Of a DNA stretch of 64,000 nucleotides, positions 45,420 to 56,598 are shown piece after piece. Location: the NCBI RefSeq assembly GCF_030253575.1, contig NC_080563.1, positions 35,387,001 to 35,451,000 on the forward strand, in the 5' to 3' direction. How positions within the stretch are numbered: position 1 is the stretch's first letter; the number at the start of each line of letters is the position of its first letter. Source of the stretch: Rhododendron vialii. Its lineage: Eukaryota; Streptophyta; Magnoliopsida; Ericales; Ericaceae. Under the pieces are notes generated by a model. It was not told the DNA's origin. It searched no databases and saw only the letters and a list, made by a program, of their open reading frames with translations. Position numbers and translations under genes: made by a program.

Positions 45420-48400
45420 CTGAAGAAAGTACTATCCAATCAAACTAATGAATAAGCAGATAAAACTAAAAAGTACCATACCCCTCTAAGATGAAGGCAT
45501 ATCTATACCTACACCCATGAAGAGAAGAATGAAGATGACGCACACCACGTTTCATAGTGTTCACGAAACACTTTTGACTGCGTATATTGTGGTGAAAAAA
45601 AATCTAGATTCGTCGTACAATCTCAGGATTGCAACATGGGCCTATGACAAATTCTGCTTTCATTCTTCCTCTAGACGAGGTGACCCAGTTCAATCGCGTT
45701 GTTAACCGAAAGAGGTAGAAAAAAAGTAAATAAACAATGAAAAATATGATAAGAGTTCGCAAAAGAGGTCAAAAAACCTTTTGGAAGAACGGAATATGGC
45801 CGTTAACTTAAGAACAAAGGAAAAAGCAAATGTTCTAAAATAGCTCAAGCTTTGAAGTGGGTTGATGCTTTGGTTGTTAAAAGTTCAACATCTTGACAAA
45901 AACCAACACATCTTGGCGGTCTTGCATTCAATGCTTACCACCTCCTTTAGTCCCTTATGGCAATCAAACACAATTACTTATTAACTGTGTTAGATAGACC
46001 CTTCTAACCTAAATGTAATGTACCAGTGTTCGACACTCAACGCTTGGGTAAGGGATGCGTGTGTGACATTTTGATTAGCAATTCACCTAGAAAGCATTTC
46101 TGGAAATCCGAGTTCAGCAATTAAGCTATGCAGCAAAAAGAGGGAAAAAAAGGTATCCTAACAGGCATGAAATGCTCTATGACACCTTGGAAGCACCATT
46201 TACCGTGAAAAATATATTGAGAACCTTAAAAACGTGAAGAATTTTATCATGATCCCGTGATCTTGATATGAGAGTTAGATTAATCCTACATGACACGTAT
46301 CCGCACCCAACGATCGTACCCGCTCATTTAACTTAGCTCATGAGCAGAACACATTTGTGTTGAACTTTGACCTGCAAGGGGCCACAAGGGAGGAGGATTG
46401 CTGAGACAAAGTAAGTTACACCTCTCTTTAAAAACTTTAAGAAGATATTGACATTCCGACGTGCCACAAATATTGTATGTGGGCGTAGAATTAGTGAAAC
46501 AACCGCGTGCGCACTCATTGAGGCAATTGGAACCCTTCGCGCCAATAGCAGAAGTATAATTTTACAATTTCCACCCTATCCAATTGGGCTGGTGGTTTTA
46601 CTACCACAAAATCTGTTGCTGATTCAACTTTAACTCTCGCGTGAATATTTATCATTTGAATCATTTTATGTCTTTTCGTTCTTTGTCCGTTTTTATCTTG
46701 CAACTTCCCAAACTTCTGTAGTTCCAAAGTAAATCAAACAACATCCTTACAGAAATGTGGTCATCCACAACAGGGTTCATGTTCTCAACAACTAGAATTC
46801 AAGTTCCCCAAAACAAGATGCTTTCTTTCAACTGATCATGCTTTTGGAAATCCAAGATGCAAAACTCATAAAGATGCATGCAAGGTAACTCCTAAGCCTG
46901 TCTTAATTCTGTAAGCGTTCAAAGAAAATTGAATAGCTAAATGAAGAAGAGGAGGTTAATATAACGACGTTGTTGCATAAACACAAGCCACTCATGCACA
47001 GCCACTCCAATTATAAAGCAAGTATAAGGACTGAAGATCAATCTAATTGTGGAGACTGGAGAACTCATCGAATTTCCCAGTTTTACTAATGGATTTGGAT
47101 TTTTTTGCCCACGGAAAGCAAAAAACAAATGAATAAGGTCCGAAATTTCTCGTCCGATGTCTTCATGGAAGCCAAATATAGCATAGAGGTGAGTCTTTAA
47201 GGACATTGAGATGCTACATTAAAATCCACCCTCCACAGTCAAAGTTGAATCAATACCCAATAACTACAAACTAAGTTGTGACATTACTCACACTTGTCAC
47301 AAAAGACAAGAAAAAATGTACTGGCCCGAAAAATAAGGTCCGAAGAGGCCTGTAGTGCCCTGAGCCATCAATGGCTCAGTCACCTGGGTAATGCTGAATC
47401 AGTGGGCCATACAGGCATTTGACTCAGATCCTCCTATTCAGATCGGGTGCCCAGCATCCCATCTTCGTTACACAGGCATCATATCTGAATGGCTTGAACT
47501 AACCGAGTCCGACCCAGATCCGTTCGGTATGACCTGCGTGATTTTTGGAAGGCAGCTTGCCCATGCGCAGTGCAGTGGTTCACTTAACCGTCTTGCCCCT
47601 TACATCACAACTCACGAGTGACGTCAGCCAAAGCGATTACAGTGGGTGCCGAGTACGTGCATCCTTGGAAGGCAAGTATTGGAGCTCTATATAACGTACA
47701 ATGATAAACCCAAAGAAGTACGCCGTTCACTTCTGAACCCTTTGTTGCATCTCCTCCTCCTCCAATCACTTAACCATCGGAGTGCCTCCCGGTCACCTCC
47801 GACCAGTTAGGCACTAACAGTGGGTGTTCTTTGAGCACATCAGGGCGAGCAACACTTCCTGAGCCCATATCCGATCAGAGCTACACCAGAGTGTTCACTG
47901 TTGTTTTGACTCACCACAAAAAAAAGTAGCCAAATGAATCCTTCCATTAACTTGCCCCATTGGATTGGGTCCAAGCTTAACCCAAGGGTTTGGTCAGTTA
48001 CTTAAGTTTTTTTCCTTCATGCGTAGGTCAAGAAATTCCATATACCGAGAACCCAAATTAGACGAGACTACAGCTTTTTTCTCTCAAATATTCAACTGAC
48101 CAATTAATTCTTTGTGCCATATAATTTATTTTTATTCTGTTGACAAATAAGCAAGTTTTGCTCCCTCCTAGGTCTCAGGTAAACTTGCTAGATGCTATCA
48201 ACTATTGTGGGTCGAGTCTATACACGGCTTTAATTGGGCCTCTGCTTATGGAGGTCAGATTGGCCCCAGGATTAGGATTATTCGAGGGCAGGCCCCAGGA
48301 TTAGGATTATTCGAGGTGCCCGTAAATTGGTCCAAATAATTGATTTACAAAATAAATAAATAAACCAACACTTTATTTTTTTTATCGGCTACTCCCCAAC

Positions 48401-48702
48401 ACTTGCATTATACGTATACCAAATTCGAAGTAAACATGTATGCATAAGGCCAGACGATCAAGACTACCACAAGACATAAATGAATCATCAACCACCACAA
48501 AATCCTAAGTTTCGCAATTAGTTCACTTGGGCCCTATTCACCAACAAATTATGTTCATGCAAGCACACTCAAACCGGAATCCCGCAAATGGGTTTCCACA
48601 AGGGCACAATGTCCCGCTAAAAATGCCGATCAAAAAACAAAAAATCCCGCCAAAAATTGTCAATCAAACAACTCACAGAGAGAGAGAGAGAGAGAAGCTG
48701 AC
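45420..48702 (-). other. Probable leader intron of the Sec14 gene
   Basis: The acceptor is read as TTCTTCAG|ACTACC at 45419/45420 and the best donor as AAATCAG|GTCAGC at 48703/48702, on the minus strand. The 3.3 kb intron contains an LTR-like fragment (about 47350-47890) and otherwise no recognised gene. Confidence 0.5.
47350..47890 (+). mobile_element. LTR-like fragment, possibly Ty3/gypsy Tat/Ogre type
   Basis: The GC-richer stretch contains a probable TATA box (CTCTATATAACG at about 47687), then AACCATCGGAGTGCCTCCCG and CCAGTTAGGCACTAACAGTG. A 'CTTGA-CGTCGGAGTGCC' motif downstream of a TATA box is something I recall from Tat/Ogre LTRs. Boundaries and target duplication were not found, and no gag/pol is present. 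Confidence 0.45.
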
Positions 48703-48780
48703 CTGATTTTGTGGCTCAGAAGAAGAAGAAGAAGGACGAGGATTGTGGAGATCTCAGAGGCCTAAAACCACGATAATCGG
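48675..48780 (-). promoter_or_regulatory. Probable first, non-coding exon of the Sec14 gene
   Basis: The minus strand reads CTTCTTCTTCTTCTTCTGAG, then CCACAAAATCAG|GTCAGCTT and a (CT)n run at 48675-48694. A pyrimidine-rich leader ending in a clean donor fits a 5' UTR exon whose downstream acceptor is 45419. A cDNA would settle it. Confidence 0.45.
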
Positions 48781-51125
48781 GTCAACCCCATGAGGAAAGT
48801 AAGCCATTGGAGATGGGTTTAGTCTTTGTTTTCATCGGAGGCCAAAAAAAATAAAGAAAAAGGATTTTCATAATCTGCGGTGGCGCAAAGACATGTGGAA
48901 GAGCCAAACGGAGCCTTGTGTTACGTGTTGTGATGATGCTTGTTTTCTGGGACAAGGATAAAACAATAACAATAACAATTGGGAAATTATATTAGCACTC
49001 TTAAAATTAATGCAAGCATTCTAACATCAGTATAATACCAAGGCCATTTTTTTTGTTTTTTGGAATGTATGCATCAATTTTTGAAGTACCAATATCATTT
49101 CTTTTCTCTAACAATAACAACAAATACTACTGCTACACACGAACACTTCAACACACTCACTCATGATAGGAGTGGGCCCACATACATTGAAGGTGCCTAT
49201 TTTGGGCGGAATCTACCCCTATTGTAAATGATTGTGTATTTGTATGTGATTATATATTTATTGTACTAATAATCTATGACATAATATTTCACCGCAACAC
49301 TAACTTTCGTGGCACTACATGATTGGTATAAAAAAAAAAATCACCTCGAAATTGTTTAGCAACCCAATAATGCTACATTCACAACAATTTAAACATAATA
49401 CCATCCACAACCAACCCACCCACCCACCCCCCCAACCCAAACATATGAAGTCCACACACACACTAGTAAATTGTTGTGGACCTAGACTTTTAGTTTGTAA
49501 CCACCAATCATACAGCGTCACGCCAACGGATGTGGGTGGTGTTGTGGTGGAGTCTTATGGGTTAAAGTAGTCTTGGGGAGGGGAAATTGAATACGTACTC
49601 CATAAAACAGTGAGAGAGAATCACAGAATAAAGTAATGATTGGTTTTGGACATTTGGATCAAATTGGATTGGTTAACTGAACTTGCAATGTTCTGACTAC
49701 TTCTGACTAGTCAACAAATGATGAAATTGCCTGTTAAGGCGTTTTTAATGATAAAAAATTATTAAAAAAAGAAAGAAAAGACAAATGATGAAATTATGGA
49801 ATATTTCACCAACACCTCCTGAGATTTTCATTTATGTACAAATTTTCCCTTCATAAGTTAGTTGATCGTTAGGTTTACTAACAAATTCATATATGAATCT
49901 CCACTCCCTGAGGTTCGCATAATCATTTCAATTACCCCATCTGTTAGTTGATCGATAGGTTTTAACAAATTCATACCTAAAGTTTATGAAATAGTAGCAA
50001 ATTTGGCCCTCAATAACCTTATTATGGTCTCTTTCTTATTTTTCTTTCATCTATCCTGACATCAGTTTTGTTGTAGTCGTTAACGAATCATAATTTCTTA
50101 ATGACCTTAGTAGTCCTTCATTATTTCATATATCGATAAAATTAGCAAAATTAATCTTTACATTTTTGCTCATGTACGTTTAGATAAACTCTAAAGCGTG
50201 ATTTTTTATTTTTTATTTTACCTCTTATGAAATATAATTTTGTATAACCTTGATATCTTAGCAAATTGTTTTTATTCGTTCACTAATTGCATATATGAAC
50301 TTTTACCCATATTTTTTGGTATATATATGTTTAGAGAATTTGTTGCTTTAACTCTTCAATTTTTGGTGAAATATTGGATCAAGAATTTTGTTAACAAATT
50401 ATAGCTGAGTTTTTCTACGGGGCTAAAAGGGCTTTATTTCTCTTTGTATTTTGTGAAGGAAAATAAGCCCATGTAGTCTCTTCCCCACAAGAAAACTAGG
50501 CCTAAATTACATGTATATTAGAACGGAACAAAATCTGGGAATTACATTTCAAAGCAATTTAATTTGGTCAAAACATGCTATTTTTATCAATTTACAATTG
50601 AGTTGCATTCCCCTCCAATATAATTTGAAGCTTAAACCATCACATTTATACTTTAAAAAAATCGCTAGAGGTAAAAAAAAAAAAATCACTAGAGCTAATA
50701 AAACATACTTCAAAATAGCTTCGAATGCACATGGACAAAAAAATTAATATTTATTATTCTAATTTATAGATTGTGGTAATTTAACAATGATAACTTAAAA
50801 CGATAATGTAATGAATACTAGATTCGTAATCACTGACTATAGTAAAATTGATGTTGAGAAGCATGAAAGAGAAGGATGGAGGAGCAAAGTAGTAGTAGTA
50901 TTTTTATTTTGTTTTGAACAACAACAAAAGGTTGTTAAGGGTACATTTGCTATTATATAAGTTTTAGGGATGAATTTGCTAATTGTACCTAGAAGGAGAG
51001 TGATCTGTATGCAATGCAAACCTCACGGGGTATCAGTGAAATTTACCATTGTTATTCTTCTTTTAGTAATGCAAGCTGTCACATGCACGCCGGATCAAAA
51101 TAAAAATATTTCAATCATTCTGCCT
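48781..51125. other. AT-rich intergenic DNA
   Basis: No gene recognised. Near 49130-49245 there is a short sequence resembling half of the MITE at 51126 (CATGATAGGAGTGGGCCCA). TGATCG(T/A)TAGGTTTACTAAC-type words recur at about 49863 and 49951. Confidence 0.3.
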
Positions 51126-51263
51126 CCACACCCACTTACACACCCAATTACACACTCACACTCATAATAGGGGTGAAGCCCGCACACACTACACATTCAG
51201 TGTGTGTGGGACCCACTCCTATTGTGAGTATGGATGTGTAAGTGGATGTGTAGATGGGTGTGG
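51126..51263. mobile_element. Short palindromic MITE (138 bp)
   Basis: The termini CCACACCCACTTACACA and the inverse GATGGGTGTGG frame arms that meet near 51190 (CACACACTACACATTCAGTG, TGTGTGGG). A related sequence lies near 49130-49245. Confidence 0.65.
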
Positions 51264-52311
51264 AGTTAGAATTTTTCAAAAATATTTTCACATGTCAAAT
51301 TGTGCACACCTTGTATTAATTAGAACCGTTTCACACGTTTTCGCATTGAATGAGTTTGGTTCAAGAGTTATTGGTAGGAGGAATTGTTCTTCTCTTTATG
51401 TCCACCTGCTATGTTTTGAAAGTGTGGAAAAAAAAAAATTAACGAAGTCTAGAAAGAGAGAGAAGAAAGACGAAAGTCAGAAAGGTATATTTTACATTTT
51501 TTTTCATACGTGGAAAATATTGGTATGGGGATTTTAGGGTCAAATGGATTTGAACACCAGACTTTGAACAAGAAGCTAGATATTTTGAAGGCGTGTATTG
51601 ACCATTTAGTAGTATATTTTAGTAGTAAGAGTTGTCTTACCATCTTAGAAAAGAAAAGAGTTGTCTTACCAAAATAAAATGTACATAAATCAAAGTTCAT
51701 CAATTTCTTATATTGTGATCTGATATATTACGACTACTTGCGTGAAGACGTGCATAAACCAGTCTGAACACTTAAGTTATTGAAGAAAAAGTTGCAATAT
51801 TGCTCGAACCATACTACCTAAAAGATTAATGAAAATACTCTTAACGGTTATCCTCTCATCTAATGTAAATGCGACGTCACCCACAAGAATCTCACTTGAT
51901 GGTTTGAATTGTTCATTTGTTAACCTATATAGGTTAAACATCCATGCAAAAACTTAACTTGATCAAATATTGGTAAGAGCTTGATCCAATCATGTTGGTT
52001 ATAAAGGCAATAAAACAAAAACGTCAATTTCTCTTGTGATAATTATGTTTTGTTCCGATGGATATCAATGTACGTTTGACTAATCAGAAATTTTATACTG
52101 ATGATTGAAGCCTCAAGCCTAAAAAATAAGCGGCTCATATCATCAAGTGCGATCACAATAGATTTCACTTTACGTTACATAAGTATCACTGAGAGAATTA
52201 TTAGAATTCAGAGTCCTAAAATTATGCGAAATGATCGATTGACCAATTGGAATAACTAATTAACAGATATCTCTAACCATGTCTAATGTGCTATATACAT
52301 AAGAACAAAAG

Positions 52312-52393
<82 letters not shown>

Positions 52394-53318
52394 CTAAACT
52401 CACACGCATGGACAACTAGCTTATTAGTTAAATACTCCACGTTTGATTGATTGTTGTTGCCACTTTTTAGCCTGGCCTAAGCTAACAGCTTGGTGATAGA
52501 TTGCTATCACAATATCTCCTATAACTTTTTTAGTTGAATACGTATAATTTTTTTAAATATTTTTTATGTTAATTAAATAAATATATTTGATGAATATTCC
52601 TATAAACTAAGATAAAGTTATAACTGTGTAGCTATACAAGTTGTTGAATAGTAATTTATTACAAAATGAATGTCGAGATTATCTAGCTCTATAGAATTGA
52701 AGCACTTTTTGCTTATTTGTCAACCACATTTGCATAGTTTTAAATAAGCAAAAAAATTTACAAAGTAAAAACTTACCATATTTTTTATTTTTCTAGTCTC
52801 TTATAACTAAAAATGTAACTGATTTTGCATAAGTACTACTTCCAAATTCTATTCATCAAAATTTTTAAACAAATAAGATCGATATAATTTCACAAATACT
52901 GACAAAATAACATAAATTAATGCAAAAAAAGCAATGCTACGCACACATGATGGAACCAGGTTTGCCCAATAAAGTAAAGGGAAACTTAAAAATTCATCCT
53001 CAAATCTCATACAACTTAAGTATTCATCATTCACTTTTTGAACAGTTATGTTTTCATCCCTGTTTATTTTTTAATATCAAAAATGCCCATAATATATATA
53101 TATATATATATATATAATCCTCCCGTCCCGTCCCATGATTTCCGTTCAAACCCGAAAATTTTGGATCCCAAGATTATCACCTAACAAATCCCATAAATTG
53201 TGGGAAAATCATTAAACAACATCCCCCACCCCCCAAATCCCATTTCCATATTTTCAGGTTTTGGAGAGACCGGCCTCTCCGACCGCCACGCTCCTTGACA
53301 CCGTCGACCGCCGCCGTC
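51264..53318. other. Intergenic DNA, no gene recognised
   Basis: AT-rich. It contains the long (CT)n at 52313 and a (TA)n at 53094-53116. Confidence 0.3.
52313..52391. repeat. (CT)n microsatellite, about 39 units
   Basis: An uninterrupted CT run of about 78 bp, the longest pure one in the window. It is not clearly attached to a gene leader. Confidence 0.95.
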
Positions 53319-53426
53319 GCATGTCCGCTTGAGCACAGAGTTCCAGTGATTTTTGATCACGTTGTTCGATCGGCCGTTGTGGAACCTAGCGATGGTGGCC
53401 CACTTGTTGCTGAACCGGGAGTGGAT
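53319..53426 (-). pseudogene. R2R3-MYB R3-repeat fragment
   Basis: On the minus strand, 36 codons read IHSRFSNKWATIARFHNG followed by RSNNVIKNHWNSVLKRTC. This matches the end of the MYB R3 repeat, closest to subgroup-22 (MYB44/73/77-like) proteins from memory. Expected GN, LLNGRTDNAI and KRKC residues are changed (SN, FHNGRSNNVI, KRTC). The flanking open frame (53181-53648) has no R2 repeat and no start of R3, only Gly-rich and low-complexity residues. It is most simply a captured or retro-transposed fragment, not a working factor. Confidence 0.7.
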
Positions 53427-53852
53427 CGGTGCTCCACCTCCTCCGCCATGAACAAGATCAACTAGCCATCCTCCATTCTCCATCCTCTGTTGTTCCCATC
53501 TTCCGTTTTCCCCGTCATCCACCTCACCAAACCTGACCGGCTTCGTCAACCCATGGTTGGTTTGATGGATTGACGCAGAAGATGATGGGTTTGCCAAGAT
53601 CGAACTCAACGGTAACGTCAAACGTCCGAACTCGATCTCGATGGCCATAGTCCAAACTCGATTGCAATGACGAAGACGGCAACAAAGACGGAGTCCATGA
53701 TTTGCACGATCTCAGAGCATCCACGATCTCCACATCCTTGTGGGTTTCTGATTGGTATTGTCAATGTTGAATTCCTTTCCTTGGAAATTAAATAGGAATT
53801 ACTTTTCCTTGTAACAAGATGGATTTTTTTGGAAGTTGCTGTTGAAATTGAC

Positions 53853-54083
53853 ATGGTAATTTAACCATGAAGCGATGATCACAATAATCTGTTTTGATGG
53901 TAATTTAACCATATTTGAACCGTTTACCATGAAATATTTGTTCAAATCATGAGATATTTATCGTGTTCACATTATAATTGTCATGGTAATTTAACTATGT
54001 AATGTCATAGTAATTTAACCATTTAACCATGTAATGGTTTGAGTATGTCATGTTATTTCTTTTTTTTATGGTAATTTAGCCAT
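53853..54083. repeat. Five dispersed copies of a palindromic 16-mer
   Basis: ATGGTAATTTAACCAT, or a variant with one or two changes, occurs at 53853-53868, 53897-53912, 53983-53998, 54007-54022 and 54068-54083. The word is a near-perfect inverted repeat (ATGGT...ACCAT). Spacing is irregular (44, 86, 24 and 61 bp), so it is not a simple tandem array. Confidence 0.8.
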
Positions 54084-54589
54084 GTTCTGTGTAATAAGAT
54101 CGATGAAAAATATGAATTTTTGTTGTTTGGTTAGCCAACTCGAAGAATGAAGAAAACATGTGAAGATGTGGTCAACTTATCATGTCATATTCCTAATTAA
54201 ATTGATTTCTCAAAAACATTCCATGATAAAAAAAAATAAAAGTATCAATCATTAAATTTACCAAATTCCACTGAATTAGGAAAGTAATTCAATTCAATCC
54301 CACTAAATTAGGAAAGCAATATAATATAATATAATATATGTATATCATAGGAAAAAGGGTAAGAAAGGTAATTCACACACTAAGAGAATGAAAATATAAG
54401 CATGAAAAAAAGGGCGGGATGAATTCTTACATTGCATAGAAAAAGAGGATGGATATTTAAATATTCCTTAAGTAAAACTTATTTTCGGTTTTTTTACCCT
54501 AAAACTTGAAATCAATCAATTATATTGAAACCCTATGAAAGTGCAGAAAATAGAAAGTAATTCTCATTAGGTCTCTTTTAATTAATGAA

Positions 54590-54865
54590 ACACTGAAACC
54601 TTATAAAAGTGCCTAAAACCCTAAATCCTAAAAGTGCTTAACCCCTAGGGCACCCTATAAAAGTGTCTAAACTCTAGGGTACCCTATAAAAATGCCTAAA
54701 CTCCTAGGGTACCCTATGAAAGTGTCTAAACTGCTAAAACCCTATAATAGGAAATTGCATTCTAAAACCCCTATGAAAGTGCCTAAACCTAAACCCTAGG
54801 ACTCTATGAAAGCGTTTAAACCTAAACCCTAGGGCACCCTAGGGTATCCTAAAACCCTAGGGTGA
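54590..54865. repeat. Degenerate tandem repeat rich in CCCTA
   Basis: Units of roughly 30-35 bp follow the pattern ACCCTATRAAAGTGYCTAAA, CYYCTAGGGY. About eight units are present with many indels. CCTAAACCCTAGG words recall plant telomere repeats but never form a regular CCCTAAA run. Confidence 0.75.
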
Positions 54866-55689
54866 CACTTCCATTAATGGTAAATGTATTTTTGTAAAAG
54901 TGGACCTAGTGGTAATTACGTATTCTATCTTTCCTTAATGGAAATTAAGTTTCACTTTTCTCTACTTAGAGGTAAAAATTATACAAGAAATAAACCAACC
55001 TGATCCGCGAAACTACACGATCTCACCACATTTGTTTGGGAAAAAATAGTAATGCAATCACATAAATTGATTTAATTCCATGTCATAAATTAAAATAATT
55101 TTTGATATGAAAACGACAGACCTACTTGCACAAAGTTTTCGTGAGATGAAACTGGTAAAATAAGGTAGCTTGATTCGTTTGGCGGCGCTAATATCCATTT
55201 ATACCATTGTCAAAGCCATATATTGTTTACAAGTAGAGTGGAGTGCAGTTGATGACTCCCTTATCCTCTCATGTGCATGGGTAGCGTTCGGTTCCCGTAA
55301 GCACCCATCTCCTTTCCCAAATCCTTTAGAATAAATTAGATTAGGTTTAATAAATGACAAAAAAAAAAAAAAAAACCCAAATATTGTTTTGCAGTTTTTT
55401 CAATGGTAGAAAACTAGAAATTGCCATTTGCAATACCAATGTAGATCTGATGCAGTTCAAGGCAACCTGAGAGCATCTTGAAGCCCATAAGGCCAATGGG
55501 CCCAACTTCCATGCTTGAGGCCATTCTGACTCTCCTGAGATCGGGAAATTTTCAACAATTACCTTTCCAGGAAGCTCTGCTAAAAGCAAAATACAAGCAA
55601 AAATCTATTTCTATTCTTAAAGAGCAAATCCACCCCATAATCTAAGTCTATCCACTGCCATTTGTTGATGCCGAAAAATGGCAACACCA
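54866..55689. other. Intergenic DNA, no gene recognised
   Basis: This stretch includes an A-run at 55359-55374. No exon was identified. Confidence 0.3.
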
Positions 55690-55930
55690 ACTCTCTCTTT
55701 TTTAACGGCAAAAATAACATTTTATTAAGAAAACTTGACAAATAATACATCAAGTTAGGAGAAGGGAAGAGAATCCACCCAAAAGTTGGATGAAAAAGAA
55801 AAAACAAAAGCAAATGAGACAAAGTCCAAAATACCTAAAATGGCTCAGCCCAAACACAAATGAGCCAAGCCCAGCCCAAGAGCCCGAACCTAACCCTAGA
55901 CTGTGCTGCTTCATCCATCACCGCCACAGA
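55685..55930 (-). mobile_element. LINE-like 3' fragment, minus strand
   Basis: Read on the minus strand, it ends TTTTCTTAATAAAATGTTAT, TTTTGCCGTTAAAAAA, a typical plant LINE tail resembling the plus-strand tails elsewhere in the window. The 5' border is uncertain. Confidence 0.5.
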
Positions 55931-55987
55931 ACAAACACAAATGACTACACCAACTTCACGCCAAAGTTTGCATTGCCATTTTTCCAA

Positions 55988-56154
55988 GAATAAATTTTTT
56001 ACATCGTCGGTGTAAACATTTGTTTTCTCCAAATTAATTGCATTGCGACACGTGTCAAAACAGTGGTCTCAATTAATAAAACATGGCGACGTGGCGCAAT
56101 GCAATTAATTTGGAAGAAACAAATGTTTACACCGGCGGTGTAAAGAATTTATTC
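55988..56154. mobile_element. MITE with about 60 bp near-perfect inverted termini
   Basis: The left arm GAATAAATTTTTTACATCG, TCGGTGTAAACATTTGTTT pairs with the right arm AAACAAATGTTTACACCGGC, GGTGTAAAGAATTTATTC. Arms continue to GCATTGCG and CGCAATGC. Only about 45 bp separate them. It lies about 450 bp downstream of the beta-xylosidase stop codon. Confidence 0.85.
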
Positions 56155-56598
56155 TCTTTCCCGTATCATCTAAGCCATTTAATTTGAATTGAAAAACGGG
56201 ATGAGTATAATCCCATGTTCTGGATTTCAGGTTGTGCCAAAACGGTAATGAACCCCGATTAACTTCTAAAGGAACAATTAATCTTATTGTCTACGGACGA
56301 ACAACTCAATTAAAGTCATAGCAAACGTTCCATATGGAAGAATCCCACAAAAATTGATAGCTCCTCGATCGTAGGTTAAGTAATTTTCAGATTCAATAGA
56401 TTTATTTTACCAGGTCGTAGATTTCTCGTTTCCAAACAAGGAATAAGGGAAGAGCTATATAAACTGCTGTTGGGAATAGAGACAGCCTTTCATTTCTCAT
56501 GGCCAACTTTTGACTTGAATTTTAACAGTTAAAAAGCCTACGACATTCGATGTAAAAATACTGATAAAATTTGGCTTTCTATTTGAAGATCCTCATAA

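Noticed and set aside
47391-47621. 76-codon plus-strand frame
   Set aside because: It lies in the LTR-like fragment and shows no gag or pol motif.
54590-54865. Interstitial telomere array
   Set aside because: CCCTA words are present but there is no regular 7 bp CCCTAAA period.
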